Shown: positions 1-12,615, numbered from the stretch's first letter. The stretch is DNA of 64,000 nt from Yamagishiella unicocca (GCA_003116995.1 BDSL01000020.1:124001-188000); one strand, 5' to 3'. The notes: a model not told the origin generated them from the sequence alone. Program-made: numbers and translations.

Positions 1-558
1 GGAGTTCCGCACAAGTACAGAGGCGTCCGTTGAAGCCCGAGGGGGCATGGACAGTTAGAAAATGTTTTAGGTATGGTGGCGGTTGGGTGCATCTTCGTCC
101 CCCTCCCAAAACTAAATCCGCAGGTCGGATGTCGACCCCGACGGGGGTGGCATACGGACTGGTTACACGAGGGGGCGGGGCGGGTGCGAGGCGGTAGGAG
201 GGTTTCGCTGGTCAATCCGCATGGTGGATGATCTCGGAGCAGCCCCGCCTCCGGCTTTGGGAGCCATAGAAGGTCCCCAGCGCCTCACCTGGGCAGCCCG
301 TACGCACCACGTGGAGTATCTGGGATCAGCGGTCGATCAACACACCGGCAAACCCTACATCATCCCCCCCTCCCCCGTCGCCGCCATTCTCCACCGTGGT
401 GCTCAGCTCCGCACATCCCCACCGCCGCCCCCCTCCTCCCTCTCCCTTTCCTCCCATGTCGAGTAACCGCTTCTCTTCTGTATCCCCCCTTCCCCCTCCG
501 CTTCCCATGTCGTGTAACCGGGTCTCCTCGCCTCCCCCCCTCTCGGCCCTCCCTGCAG
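1..558. other. Left edge, presumed intron of the RBR ligase gene
   Basis: I see no convincing exon here. The first recognisable exon starts at 559 in the middle of RING1, so at least one exon carrying the first RING1 cysteines must lie upstream, probably outside the window. The stretch is C-rich and ends in a polypyrimidine tract and CTGCAG acceptor at 553-558. It contains two copies (about 452-490 and 505-530) of a short motif, CCCATGTCG(A/T)GTAACCG, that recurs in other introns of this window. Confidence 0.5.
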
Positions 559-1358
559 CCGCCTGCCAGCACAAGTTCTGCCGGGAGTGCCTGGGGCGGC
601 ACGTGCAGCTGGCGGCGCGGGAGAAGGTGTTCCCCGTGCGCTGCCCCCAGCCCGACTGCAGGTGGGCGGGTGTGTTTTATAGATGCTGTGCTGAGCCGCG
701 AAGGAGACTGAGCGCGAAGAGACCAAGGAATCCGGAGGCAGGGCGAGGCGCCAATAGTTACCGAAAGAAGCCCAGAGTGTGTCCACGAGAAGCGTAATTC
801 CGATTATGTAGACGGCGTCCGCGCAGCGCTCCGGCAACCAGAAGGACGGTGGCGTGCGGCTGAGCTCCAGTAGCGACCCTAACAACCGACGCCGCGCTGC
901 TGCGGCGTAGGCGTGGCGCGAAGCTCCTACAACTACTGAGCCTAAGTACCTAGTGACCTATCCTAGTGCGCAAGGCAGGGGTATGGGTAACAACTTCGCG
1001 TGCAATGCCAGTAACAGACAGGGTGCCCGGCACAGGAATCCCAGCCCATGCCAAATGCGAGGAAACTGACCTCGGAAGGAGAGGAAGAAGGACCAGGCGA
1101 GGCAGCAGAACGTTAGCGTTAGGTTGAAGGGCGAAGGAGACATGCGGGGCGGATGAAAAGGCAGGGACACACGTGAACGCGCCGCTGCTACGGAAGTGTT
1201 GTTTAGTAATGCATTGTTAGTAAAAGAAATGAGGATAAACGCGGAGATGTGGTATAAGTGCGCGAGCAGCGTGCAGTACAGCGGCCGTGCGGTGTGATGC
1301 TGTTGGATGCGGTGTGGTGCTGCGAGGTGCTGAATGATGCGGTGTGTGTGCGTGTGCG

Positions 1359-1396
<38 letters not shown>

Positions 1397-4300
1397 GAGG
1401 AGAGGGGAAGGGCGGCCGGCTCACTCTCCTCCTGATCCCTGGCCCCCGGTCCCGCCTCTGGGGGGGGAAGCTAGTGAGCTGACGCTGCGCAGCCCTCTGC
1501 CCTGTTAAGGGGTCACGGCGGAGGCATCGAGAACATGAAGCGTCGAGAACGTTAACAGCAGGGCTCGAACCAGAGACCAATTGAGCTGCTGAATCGGAAA
1601 TTTGACCATGTGTGATACGGTACAAGGTGGCGGCTTACCAGCCCCACTTAACGCGCCTCCGCCCCCCCACTGGCCGGGGGGGGGAGGCGCCTCCCGCCCT
1701 CGTTTTCGTGTCACCGGTTCTCACGCCCCCCCCCCCCCCCTTGACGGCTCCGCGCACCCGCACCACCGCACACCCGACCACCTCCGGCCGCCTCCGGTTC
1801 AACTCCCCTTCCCAACCCGGCTGCCCGCCTGCCCCCCACCAACTCGGCTCATTCCCTTTTGCGCTGCCGCTGCTGCCGCTGCTGCCGCAGGGGCCCCGGC
1901 GTGAGTGTGGCGGAGGGTTTGATGCTGCTGGGGACCGCGGAGGACCGAGACAAGCTGCAAATGGTGAGGCCGGGGCTGTTGTGATTCGGGCAGCGTAAGC
2001 AGCGAATAAGTCTTAGGACGGGTTCGCCCCGTCAAGTTGAGATTCAAAGAGCTTCGTAAGTACTTAGTTCTGTCTCAACTCCTCCCCGGAGTATTTATAC
2101 TCTGTTGCTAAGGGAGCCAAAGCGGCTTCTGTCAGTTTCTATGACACACTGTCGGGCGGGGGTTTCTGGCGCCCAGTTCGTAGTTCGTAATCTGCTCGTG
2201 CCGGCGTTAACGTAACCCAGTCAGACGGCGTTTGCCAGTAACTCCGTCTGACGGTTATTCGTAACACCGTTCGTAACACGAATCATTTCTGTCGTCTTTC
2301 TGTACTTCTGGCACCGGACTAACTGCCGGCGTCTAGCTACGCGCGACGCACTTAGCAAATTCGCTTAAACCGAAGTCACGCCGCAACAGGGGCCGCTTTC
2401 GTGCAACGCGAAGGCAGGGCTGTGGGGTTTCATATTTCGGTGGCTTCCAGGGTTTCAGGAGGCTGAGGGGTGGGGGACAGGGGGCACCGGTATACGGGTA
2501 CGCGCCCGGACTAGGGGGGAGTGGGGTTTAGGGTTTTGGCGGAGGGGAGAGGGGAGGGGAAGGGAGTTGTCGGGTTGGTGTGTGTTGAGGGCGTGCACGA
2601 GGCACGAGCGTGGTGGACCCTCCCTGCAGCCCCGGGGGGAGTGGTGAGAAGAACCGGTTGCATTCCCGGGGGGGGGGGCGGGGCGGGTAAGGCGGTGAGG
2701 GTTGCTGCTGGTGGGGACCGGAACCCACTTGCCGCCCCATCGGGTCGCCATCGGCGTCGTTGCGGTCTTCGCCCCCCGAGCGGGCTGCAGCGCCCAAGGG
2801 CAGCAAAACCCTCTCCCCTTCCCCCGTCCCTCCCTCCCTCAATCGTGCGGAGGGAGTACGGCATACGGCCTACGGCACCCGGCACCCGCATCCGCATCCG
2901 CATGCCGACTCCCATTCCACCCACCGCGCTAACCCGTTTCCTACTCGGCTTCCTAGTCCAGGGGCCTTCCTCAACCGCCCCCACCCCCACCCCCCTCGGA
3001 TCCTCTTATGGCCCCCCCACTTGCAGCTCGAGGTGGAGTCAAGCCTGCCCCAGCACCTCCGCTTCTACTGCCCCAACCCCGCATGCAGCCTACTGATGAT
3101 GCTGGATGTGAGAGCCGGGGGGGGGGGGTGAAACCGGTGACACGAAAACGACAAGATAGTGGGCGCAAGGTCGGCGGATAGCGAGGATGTGGGCGCATGC
3201 TGGAGCATTGGGACGGACGGGGGGGGGGGGGTACCAGAAAAGAACCGGTTACTGGACGTGGGAAGTGTAGCCGGCGCATAGGCTTCGGACACCTGGACGC
3301 GTGCGCATGCTGGAGGACTTGGGTTGACTGTCGAAAACACGGATCCGTCGGCGGTTAGTTAAGGGAAGACAAAGGATTAATGCGCGGTAGAGTGAGGAGC
3401 GTAAAACGGAAAATGCCCAGGTACACGACATAGGAACGTAGGAAGAAGCTAGCTGGTGGGAGCGTAGTTTGTAGGTACCCCTGGCCAACGCTCACTCGCC
3501 CCCCCGGGCTCCCCCCCTTGTCCCCCACCCGCCTAAAACACACTCAGGAGGCCGAGCCCGCCGAGAACTCCCCCCTGCGCTGCCCGGGCTGCCGCAAGCA
3601 GCTGTGCGCAAGGTGCCGGGTGCTGTGGCACGGAGGACTGGTGGGTCGGTGGGTCGGTGGGTCGGCGGGGTTGCAGGAAGCCCCCTGGATGCGAGGAAAA
3701 CCGGTTAGAAGGACAGACGTTTCAAGAGGCTTGCTGGGCGGGGGGGTTGAGAGGAAAACCTGTGTACAGGTTCGAAGGAATACCCTCGGCAGGGGAGTGA
3801 GAGCAACCTCGTTGGCGGGCGGGGGGGTTACAGAATAGAACCGGAAGGGCGGGCGGGCGGGCGGGGGCTCGAAACCCCCGCTGCCGTCGGCCACTGCTGC
3901 TGCTCATCGGCCCGTTGCTAACCACCTCACACCTCAAGTCCCTCACACCCCCTCACACCCGCCCGCGGGCCCCCCTAAAATCGCTCCCCCTCCCCCCCTC
4001 CCTCCCTCCCGTGGATTCACGGATTCTCTTTAAACCCCCGTCCCTCCCCTCCTACCCTCCCATCCTATCCGTGTCGCGTAACCGGTGTTTATGGCATCCC
4101 CCATGTCGCTCCCCCTCCCACCCACCCCCTCCCCCCTCCCTCCCGTGGATTCGCGGATTCTCTTATATATCCCCCCCCTCCCCTCCCTCCCCACCCTCCC
4201 TGCCCTCCCTCCCTCCCCTCCCTGCAGTCTTGCGCGCAGCACCGGGCTCTTCACGACCGGCACGGCGGCGACGATGCCTCCTTGCTGGGGGTGGCGGGGG

Positions 4301-5341
4301 AGCGCGGATGGAAGCCCTGTCCGCAGTGCAGGTCGCTGGTGGAGCTGGCGCACGGCTGCAACCACATCACATGCAAGTGCGGCGCGGAGTGGTGCTACAA
4401 GTGCGGGGCGCCCTGGCGGAGGGCGGCGCCCGGGCCGGGGGCAAACACGCGGGCGCGCAGCGAATCCACGTGCACGTGAGTGGGGGTTTCGAGGAAGACC
4501 CGTGGATGCCCGGAAAAAACCGTTTAGAACAGGCGTTTTGAGATGCAGAACGTGAGTGGGGGAGGGTCTTGGCGTACGAACCTCTTACACGACATACATG
4601 GGTATACTAGTTGGAAGGGGGGAGGGGGCGGGAGGGGGGGAGGAGGGCGGGGGAGGGCGGGAGGGGTGTGTGAAAGAAAGCCAATGTAGGGTACAGATGG
4701 GGGCGGAGGAAGGCTGAAGGGAGCGGATGGGGACGGGAAGGGGGGGAAAGAGGTGAACCGGCAGCGCAGGACATGTTTTTTCAGCAGGAGGGTTGGGGGG
4801 GAGGGGATGGGCCGAGGGGGCGAGGGGGGGCGTCAGGCTTTGGGCGGGAAGGGGGGGCGGAGGGGGGCGGTGTGGAGGGGCGGAGCTCGTGGATGCGGCA
4901 GCTGCCGGCATGGAGGGGAAGGCGGGTGCGGTCTGTCGGTAATGTTGGGAGTTGGACGCAGCGGCCAGAGGGGCCTTATTCGCCGTACAGCGTACCATGC
5001 CTTGTATGCTATGTACAGCTCCTCCACAGCCACCACCACCACCACCACCACCACCATTGGCCAACACCCCCTGCCCCGCCGCCGTGTCGGCCCCGTCTGC
5101 TGCTTGCCTCCGTAGCTGCCGGCTGTGGGACGAGAACAACCGGCGGCTGGAGCAGGAGTACCGGGCTCGCTGGTACGCCCGCCACCATGGTATGCCCGCG
5201 GAGCAGGCCCGCCGCCGGGCCGTTGTCGAGCTTGTTGACCTCGGGGTCCTGCAGCAGCACCAGCTGCAGCACCAGCAGCACCAGAACCAGCTGCTCGGGG
5301 GGCAGGCGGCGGGAGTAGGAGGTGGAGCGGGGGGAGGGGAG

Positions 5342-5405
<64 letters not shown>

Positions 5406-5980
5406 CGCGCGGGGGGCGGGCGGCAGGTGCCGCCGGCGCGGCGGAGGCGGTGGAGGCGGCGGCGGCGGCGGCGAGCCGGCGCCGTGTCGTACTCCGCTTG
5501 GCTGACATGATGGCGGCGGCGCACCATCACGCGGCGAATAACCGCTGGGCGCGAGTCGAGGCAGCAGCCGCAGGAGGCGCGGGAGGAGACGACCAGCAGG
5601 CGGCGCAACGACTGGCGGACGGCGGCCAGGACGGCGGCCAGGACGGCGGCGGCGGCGGCTTGGGGCGGGTGCCGGTACTGCTGGCAGTGGGCGATGACGA
5701 GGATGATGAGTCGGGGGGCGGGAGGGCGCGGCGGCCGCCGCCGCCGCCGCCGCCGCCGCTGGTGCAGCAGCTGACGGCCAGGAGGCGCTTGGAGCGGGTG
5801 CTGCTGGAGCAGTGGCGGGAGCCGAACGGGGCGGCGGCGGCGGCGATGGCGGCGGCGATGGCGGCGGCGACGGGCGGGAGGCAGGCCCAGCCCCGCGGAG
5901 ACGGAGCCGCTGGCGACGCCATTTTGCGCATAGCTGCAGCAGCCGCTGTGAGGGCGGGGGCAAAAGCGGCAGCGGAGGCG

Positions 5981-6013
<33 letters not shown>

Positions 6014-9000
6014 GCGGCGGCGGCGGCGGCGGAGGCGGAGGCGGCGGCGGAGGTGGAGGTGGAGGCGGCGGAGGTTGCCGCCGCAGGGGACACGGAGGAG
6101 GAGGAGGATTTGGAGGCGGCGAAGATGCTGGAGGGCCTGGCGGCGGCTCACACGGGGGCGGAGGGGGGGCGGAGGCCGGAGCTGCCAGCTGGCGGGGGCC
6201 GGGCTGCACAGAGGAGGATCGAGCGGCGGCAGGGCCGGGAGCAGCGGGCGGCCTGGGCTAACCCCTGGGAGCAGCGGCGGGGCGAGGGGGGCTTGCCCGC
6301 CCGGAGAGGTGCCGCCACGGCGGGGCCGGCGCAGATGTACATACCGATGGTGCAGGTGCGGGCGGCGGGGGGCGGCGGGGGGCGGCAGGGGGCGGCGGGG
6401 GCCGGCAGGGGGCAGCGGGGGGCAGCGGGGGGCGGCAGGGGGTGTTTGGACGCGTCCTGTGAGGTGTTCCCCGACTTCCTGTTTGAGCGGCTCCGAGCGA
6501 ACCGCTACTGGGGGACGGGTTGGCTGCGGGGGGGTGATAAGAGAATCCGGGGGAGGGCGGAGAGGACGGAGCTGGGGAAGGGTGCAGGCTGCAGTGCGCT
6601 GGGGATGAGGGCGGGGCGATGGTGTCCGGGGGGCCCGGCGGGCTGTTGATGGAGCCCGAATGCACGAGGGGGCGGCGAGGGGCAGGAGGGCAGGAGGGCA
6701 GGAGGGGGGCAACCTCCACGTGTCGAACCCTCCGGGTTGCCTCTCGCACCCTCTCCCCAAAGGACCCCAATGGGCACCAAGCTTTCCCACATTCCTGCCG
6801 CTGGCCTGACTAAGCAGTAAGCTCTGGTCTCTCCCAACCTAACAAATCTCAGGTGCTCGGGCCAGCACCCCGGGCGGCCGCGGCCCCGGCCCGGTCGCAG
6901 GCCCAGGTCAAGGCACCTGCCCAGGCCGCGAACTCCACTGCTGGGTCAGCTAGAGCACCAGGCGAGCCGCCGCAGCCGCAGCCGCAGCCGCAGCAGCAGC
7001 TGCAGCAGCAGCAGCAGCCGCGGCAGCCGCATCAAGTGAAGGCCGAGGTGCCGAGGGCCGCCGCACCCGGAGGCGCCATTCCGCGACCGGGTGCTCGGGG
7101 TCGGCGGTCCGTGATGCTGGCGGAGGTGCTGGATATGTACCACCCGGATGTGGAGAGGGCGGCCGAGCGCAGTGATGGAGGCAGGGGCGGAGGCGGAGGC
7201 GGGGCCTTCAGCGAGAGCGACAGCGAGGACACTACCAGCAGCAGCGGCAGTAGCAGCAGCAGCAGCGGCAGTAGCAGCAGCAGCAGCAGCAGCAGCAGCG
7301 GCAGTAGCTCGGAGAGTGACAGCGAGTCCAATGGCGTTGCGGCGGTGCGGAAGCGGCGGCGACCAGTCCTCCTCCGACCGGTGCTGGGACAGGCGCCACC
7401 GCCGCCGCCGCCGCCGCCACCACTGGCGGTGGCGGCGGTCGCGCAGCGGCCGGTGCGCCACGCACAGAGAGCACGCATCGTGCCTGGCAGCACCGCCCGC
7501 AAGATGCTGGCGAACCATAGGCGGCAAGCCCGTGCGGTGGCAGCGGCGGCGCCGCCGCCGCCGCCGCCGCCAGTGCGCCGCCAGCCGGCTGGCGGGGAGG
7601 TGTACGGCGGCGAGAAGGTAATGGAAGCCGGCGCCGCCGCCGCCGGCGTCGTGGCAGAGGCGCATGGCGACTTGGTGCGCGTCGCCGTTGACCTGACGCG
7701 AGTGAAGGACGAGGGCGAGGGCGGGGCGCCCGCAGGCGCGCACCAGCGGCGGGCCGCGGGTGTGGCGGGCGGCGCGGCACTGGCGGCGGCGGCGGCGGTG
7801 GCGCTGGGCGGCGGCCTCCCCGCGGATAATGCTGACGTGGCTGGCGGCGCCGCAAAGGCGGCAAAGGCAATGAACGGCGGCGGCGGCGGCGGCGGCTCGT
7901 CGCAGCAGCGCCAGGTGGGAGTGCAGCAGATGGAGGCGGCGGCGGAAGCGGTCAAGGTCGCGGCGGAGGCGGTGGCGAAGGTGCACGCCGCCACCAACCG
8001 CACGCGGGTGCAGGTGGAGGCGAGGGCGCACGCGGAAGCCGCTGCCAGGGCGGCCGCTGAGGCGGTGCGGGCCCAGGCGCGGGCAGTAGCCGTCCGACCC
8101 GTGGGTCAGGCCGCTGCCAACACTGCGGCGGCGCCGCAGGCGGCGCCCGCGGGTGTGCCGTGGGCAATGGTGGCGGCGGCGATGGCGGCGGCGGCGGATG
8201 ACGCTGCTCGAGAGCGAGTGTACCGCAGAGTCACGTTTGCGCTCACAGGGCAGGTGCGTCGTTTCCCCTCTTTTAAGAGGCCGTGACGTGTAGTAATCAA
8301 GGACTGCGGGGGCGGGGATTTGAACCGGGGTGGTGCGTGTGCAGATCCGGCCGTATTGCCGAGGGGAGGCGCCAATAGGTAATCGTCGCGACCCAGGGCT
8401 GGGTGCGGCGATGGTACCTGCCCCCCCCACACACACTGGTCCTCCCCCCCACACACACTGGTCCTCCCCCCCACACACACTGGTCCTTCCCCACATACAC
8501 ACACACTGGTCCTTCCCCCCCCACACACACACTGGTCCTCCCCCCCACACACACACTGGTCCTCCCCCCCCACACACACACTGGTCCTTCCCCCCCCACA
8601 CACACTGGTTGCACCAGCACAACCCACTCAATTCGCATGAGTACTTGTCGCTCGTAACGCTTCGTCATTTATCCACCGATCTATTAACTGCTTTCCTCCG
8701 CCCACCCATCCCGCTCATCGGACGATTTTGCTCGTGCCCTTTGCCCTTGCCCTTGCTCTTGCCCTTATTCTTCACCTTGTTCTTCACCTCGTTCTTTGCC
8801 TTTGTTCTTTGTCTTTTGCGCTTGCTCTTGCTGTGATGCGGTGTAGAAGCGCGCAAGGTCACCTGACGCCCACCGCACCGCCATGGGCCGGGCCTGTGAG
8901 ACCCCGGCCGACGATAAGGACGCCACCCACATAGTCAAGCTGGACTGGCTACCGGGGCAGGACGGCAGGAGGCCGCCGCCGCCGCCGCCGCCGGCGCCGG

Positions 9001-11406
9001 GCGGCGCTGGCGGCGGCGGTGCTGGTCGCGTCGTACAGGCGCCGGCGGCGCCCGCGCCGCAGGCGCCGGATCAGCAGCAGGGCGGCGGCGGCCGCGGCGG
9101 CGGCGGCCCGCTGGGTGACGGCGAAGCTCACTGGATACAGCAGTTCCGGCAGCGCGTGGATATGTTGCACGCGCGGATGGCGGCTCGGCCGGTGGGGCCG
9201 CTGCACACCCTCAAAACCGAGGACATGGCGGCGGCGGCGGCGGCGGAGGAGGAGGAGGAGGAGGACGACCTAGAGCCGGTACCGCGGCCGCGGCGCCGCC
9301 GGCTGTTGCAGCTGAGGGACCTGGAGTCGGCGCCGCCGCCGCGGTGGCAGCCGCATCCGGAACCGGGGGATGACGCAGGCGGCCTAGGAGCCCATCCTCG
9401 GATCTTCGAGGTGCCGAGCGGCGGCGGCGGCGGCGGCGGCGGCGGCTTGAGACCCGCGGGTCTGATGGCCAATCCTCGGCTGGTCGAGGTGGTCCCGGCG
9501 GCGGAGGGGCTGCGGGAGCCGCTGCTACGCGGCGACCAGGGAGCCGCTGCGGCCGGTGTCCCCAGGGGCGCTGGCAAGCCGGCTCAGGCGGTCCGGGTGG
9601 AGGGGCGGTCGTGGTTCAGTGGTGGCGGTGATGGAGGCGGTGGACGCGGGGAGGGACGACGCCATGATGACGACGACGACAGCGGCGGCGGCGGCGGCGG
9701 CGGGATCCGTGCTCTCGCTCTGGCTGCTGACTTGCTGGCGGCGGGTCGCAGTGCGGCTGATGTCGCGGCGATGTTGGACCGCGAGGGCAGGCCAGAGGCG
9801 GGTGGCGGAGCAGGAGGCGCAGCGGAGGAGGCGGAGGCGGAGGCGGAGGCGGAGGCGGAGGCGGAGGCGGAGGCGGAGGCGGAGGACAACGCTGGCGGTG
9901 ACGTCATGATGCCGCGGCTGCGGCTGCGGCCCTTCAGGCCCCCCGGCGAGCAGGGGGGACAGGAGGGGGAGGAGGGGGAGGTCGCGGCACTGCCGCCGCC
10001 CATCGTGGTGCCGCTGAACATGCGGTGCCCACTCCTCTACACGAGGATGCCGCCGGCGGTGCCGCCGGCGGCTGCGGCGGCAGCGGCCGCCACCGGTGTC
10101 GACGCGATGGCGCAGATGGGGCTGGGGTCAGGGTTGTGGAGTGTGCCCCCAACCCGGGATCACAGCGCCCAGCAGCCGCCGCAGCCGCAGCCAGCGCAGC
10201 AACAGCAGGCGCAGGCCGCGATGGCCCCTCCCCCTTACGGTGGTGCACACGCAGGCGCAACGGCAGCACCGCAACTGGTCGCCATGGGCTTGGGGGCCGG
10301 CGCCATGCCCCCGGGGGTGCAGGGGGCCGCCACCGCGGTACCGGTAGCAGCAACCGTCGGCGGCGGCGCCGCCGTGGCCGCCAACGCACACGCCTCCATG
10401 GCGCCGCCGCCTGCCGCCGGTCCCGTGGCAGCCCCCAGCGTGGTGCCTTCCGCTGCGGCTGCCGCCGCGGACTCCACGTCAGCCATGCTGGAGGAGTACT
10501 GGGGGCTGATAGGCGCCCTCAAGGCGCGACTGCCGGTGCTGAAATTTCACATGGAGCGCTACAGCAAGGCTGCGGAGCATCACGGCGTCGACAGCAAGGC
10601 CGGCCGCTCCAAGCGGATCCTGGGCGAGGCCTACAAGCGGTGTACCCTGGACCCAGACTCGCAGGAGCATGCCAACCTGACCATCAATGGTACCGTCGTG
10701 AAGCTCATGAGCGCCGTGCTGGGATCCCTGTACAACAGCACCGTGCTGGGATCCCTGTACGACAGCACCGTGCTGGGATCCCTGTACGACAGCACCGTGC
10801 TGGGATCCCTGTACGACAGCACCGTGGAGCGCGTCGACGGGAGTGCTGTGAAGGCCGCGAAGGATGCGAACACTGCAAGGCTGACAAAACCAGCAGTTGT
10901 GGCCGGGAGGCAATCGGCGGATCCACCAGCGCGCCCCGATCCCGGGCTCCAAGTGCTGGCTGGTGGCACCGCACGAGAGGGCCTTACGCCGCCGCCGCCG
11001 CCGCCGCCGCCAGCCCGCCGGCGGCGGCTGCCCACACCCGCGCACTCTGACTCGGATCTGGATCTGGATCTGGAGCAGGGGGTGGAGGTGCGCGTCAACG
11101 GCGGGTCGCCGCACCGCGGCCTCACAGCCCCCCGCGTGCGGCCCCGGGTGGCGGGGCGGCAGCCGGAGGAGGACGGAGCGGGGGCCGCCAATCCGTGTGG
11201 TAGCGGCCGGAGCGACGGCGACGGTGGCAGCGGCAGCGGCAGTGGCAGTGGCAGCGGCAGCGGCAGCGGTAGCCTTGGAGGCGACACTCCTCAGACCGAC
11301 GGGCTGGAGGACGCGCCGTGGACGCGGCAACGCGGCGCCAGTGGATCGCGCCAGCTCGCCTCCGCGGGGGGCGTGCTTCCACAGCAGCAGCAACGGCAGC
11401 AGCAGC

Positions 11407-11443
<37 letters not shown>

Positions 11444-12534
11444 ACTGGGTGAGACCCGTGGGTTGTCAAGTGCGGATGCGGGGTCGGCTCAAGGGCTGAC
11501 GCCACCCGAGGCTCCTAGAGGGGTCGGCAGGCAGGCTGGAGCGGCATCGCCCCAGGCGCAGCCCCAGCCGCAGCCCCAGCCGCAGCCTCGGAGCTATTGC
11601 CCGCAGCGGGTTGAGACTCAGCTGCCGCTGCTGCGCGGCATGTATGCCCGCTGGCGCAACGGCGCAGACGACGCCGTCAACGCAGCTCACGCCGACGGCA
11701 GCGGCGCCGCCGCCGGATCGCCGGCTGGCGGCGGCGGCGCCGGCGGCGCCGGCGTGAGCGTGAGGGACAGTTTCCGGGCGGAGTGGGCGGATGGGCTCTT
11801 GGCGGGGGATGAGCCGCTGCGGAGCGATGTGGTGATGGCGGAGAAGCTCCCGCGTGAAGAGGGCCGCCGCCGTGGCGGCATGGGCGGCATGGGCGGTGGC
11901 GACGCCCGGAGCGCCCTAACTCCCCCGCAGCGGCGCCAGGCGGAGGGCGCCGACGAGCGGCCGCTGAAGGTTGCTCGCGTGGATTTTGGTTTCGGAGCGG
12001 ATGTCCCGGCGGCGACACCACTGGCGACACCACTGGCGGCGGCGGCGGCCGACGCGCCGCACGGCGGTCTGCAGCCGCCGCAACAGCAGGTGCCGCAGGG
12101 GCGGCAGGGGCAGGCGTCCGAGGGCACGGAAAGCGCGCTGGCGGGGGGGCTCCTGCAGGAGACTACGGTGGAGAGGGCCCTGCTGTCCACTGGCGCCTCG
12201 GGCTCGGCGGGGGCGGCGGCGGCGGCGGCGGCGGCGGCGGAGTATTCGCCCTCCGTCGCAGTGGGCGTCGCCTCCGCCGCCACCCCGCAGCTGCTGGCCG
12301 CCGCCGCCGCGGGCAGCCAGGTGGCGCCGGCGGGGGGGGCGGTGCCGCAGGTGCCGACTAGGGCCGAGGGTATCGCGACTCTGGCGGCCGGGGGGGGGCC
12401 GCAGCTTCTGCAGTCCCCTACGGTGGTGCAGGTGGTGCTGCAGGTGATTCATCAGGGCGCCGGGCCGCTGTCGCAGCAGGCGCTGGACCAGATAAAGCAG
12501 CAGCTGGAAAGCTTGCTGGCGAGTGTAAGGCCGC

Positions 12535-12548
<14 letters not shown>
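559..12548 (+). CDS. RBR (RING1-IBR-RING2) E3 ubiquitin ligase with giant low-complexity tail, 5' partial
   Basis: RBR ligase: takes ubiquitin from an E2 onto a RING2 cysteine, then onto substrate. Exons (phases agree throughout): 559-661, 1891-1963, 3027-3107, 3548-3640, 4228-4475, 5116-6355, 6853-8253, 8847-12548; 2,312 residues visible. Exon 1 holds the end of RING1 (CQHKFCREC, then CPQPDC). Exons 3-4 hold the IBR (FYCPNPAC, CPGC, CARCRVLWHGGL, then SC in exon 5). Exon 5 holds RING2 (PCPQC, GCNHITCKCGAEWCYKCG), and its last Cys pair CTC crosses the next splice. The expected catalytic Cys is the one in HITC, codon 4372-4374. Exon 6 opens with the helical LWDENNRRLEQEYRARW typical after RING2, then the sequence turns into poly-Q, poly-A, poly-G, P- and E-rich runs to the stop. 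RING domains are certain. The tail is one open frame over three exons, which argues that it is translated. Substrate and subfamily are unknown. Confidence 0.9.
1341..1394. repeat. (GT)n microsatellite in RBR intron
   Basis: About 54 bases of alternating GT with a few GC interruptions, in the first visible intron. Ordinary simple repeat, likely polymorphic. Confidence 0.9.
3124..3178 (+). repeat. Dispersed repeat family R1, copy in RBR intron
   Basis: Carries the R1 core, ACCGGTGACACGAAAACGA followed by CAAGATAGTGGGCGCA. Diverged from the two long copies at 15853-15917 and 34731-34791. Sits just after the donor at 3108. Confidence 0.7.
4010..4190 (+). repeat. Tandem GTGGATTCxCGGATTCTCTT units in RBR intron
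   Basis: Two related units start near 4013 and 4145. Each has TCCCGTGGATTC, CGGATTCTCTT and a C-rich run, with an R3-like CGTGTCGCGTAACCGG motif between them. A diverged relative is at about 36045-36075 in a cyclase-gene intron. Confidence 0.5.
4491..4540 (+). repeat. Dispersed repeat family R2, copy in RBR intron
   Basis: Begins GAGGAAGACCCGTGGATGCC and continues through an A-run to GTTTAGAACAGGCGTTTTG. It is nearly identical over about 50 bases to 19465-19513. Weaker copies lie at about 3676-3725 and, inverted, at 36084-36128. Confidence 0.8.
5341..5403 (+). repeat. CAG/CAA polyglutamine tract
   Basis: In-frame CAG with scattered CAA codons encode about twenty consecutive Gln within exon 6 of the RBR gene. 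CAA interruptions usually stabilise such tracts against slippage. Confidence 0.9.
8421..8610. repeat. Minisatellite CACACACTGGTCCTCCCCCC in RBR intron
   Basis: About eight units of 22-26 bases in the last intron (8254-8846), followed by a CTTGCCCTTGCTCTTGCC-type repeat near 8738-8830. It lies close to the acceptor at 8846 but outside it. Confidence 0.9.
10714..10827 (+). repeat. 27-bp in-frame tandem repeat encoding TVLGSLYDS
   Basis: Four units of 27 bases (core TGCTGGGATCCCTGTACGAC) encode S-A/T-VLGSLYNS/DS in the last RBR exon. They follow the only non-repetitive, helix-like part of the tail, about 10475-10700. The units are nearly identical at the DNA level, so the expansion is recent. 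Confidence 0.9.
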
Positions 12549-12565
<17 letters not shown>

Positions 12566-12615
12566 ATAGCAGCAGCAGCAGCAATAGCAGCAGCAGCTGC
12601 TGCTGCTGTAGCAGC
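12536..12615 (+). repeat. CAG repeat spanning the RBR stop and 3' UTR
   Basis: The protein ends in four Gln and a TAG. The CAG/CAA array simply continues past the stop with further TAG codons, then inverts to CTG, giving a CAGCAGCAGCTGCTGCTG palindrome near 12588-12607. The true end of the protein may vary between alleles. Confidence 0.8.

Noticed and set aside
1561..1610. tRNA-like A and B boxes on the minus strand
   Set aside because: The A-box-like and B-box-like words are only about a dozen bases apart and no acceptor or anticodon stem can be drawn.
2521..2540. GGTTTAGGGTTTTGG as telomeric repeat
   Set aside because: A single degenerate unit inside an intron, not an array.
5009..6790. 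Long minus-strand open frames opposite the RBR tail (also 6946-8631, 10479-11444, 11916-12893)
   Set aside because: They are shadows of GC-rich triplet repeats on the coding strand: Arg/Leu/Pro/Cys homopolymers without splice structure or domains. The plus-strand reading joins RBR exons in phase.
8300..8345. GGTTCAAATCC (minus strand) as a tRNA T-arm
   Set aside because: The flanking bases do not pair into a T-stem and no cloverleaf forms.
8421..8610. CRISPR-like regular repeats
   Set aside because: The units are directly tandem with no unique spacers, and the genome is a spliced eukaryotic one.
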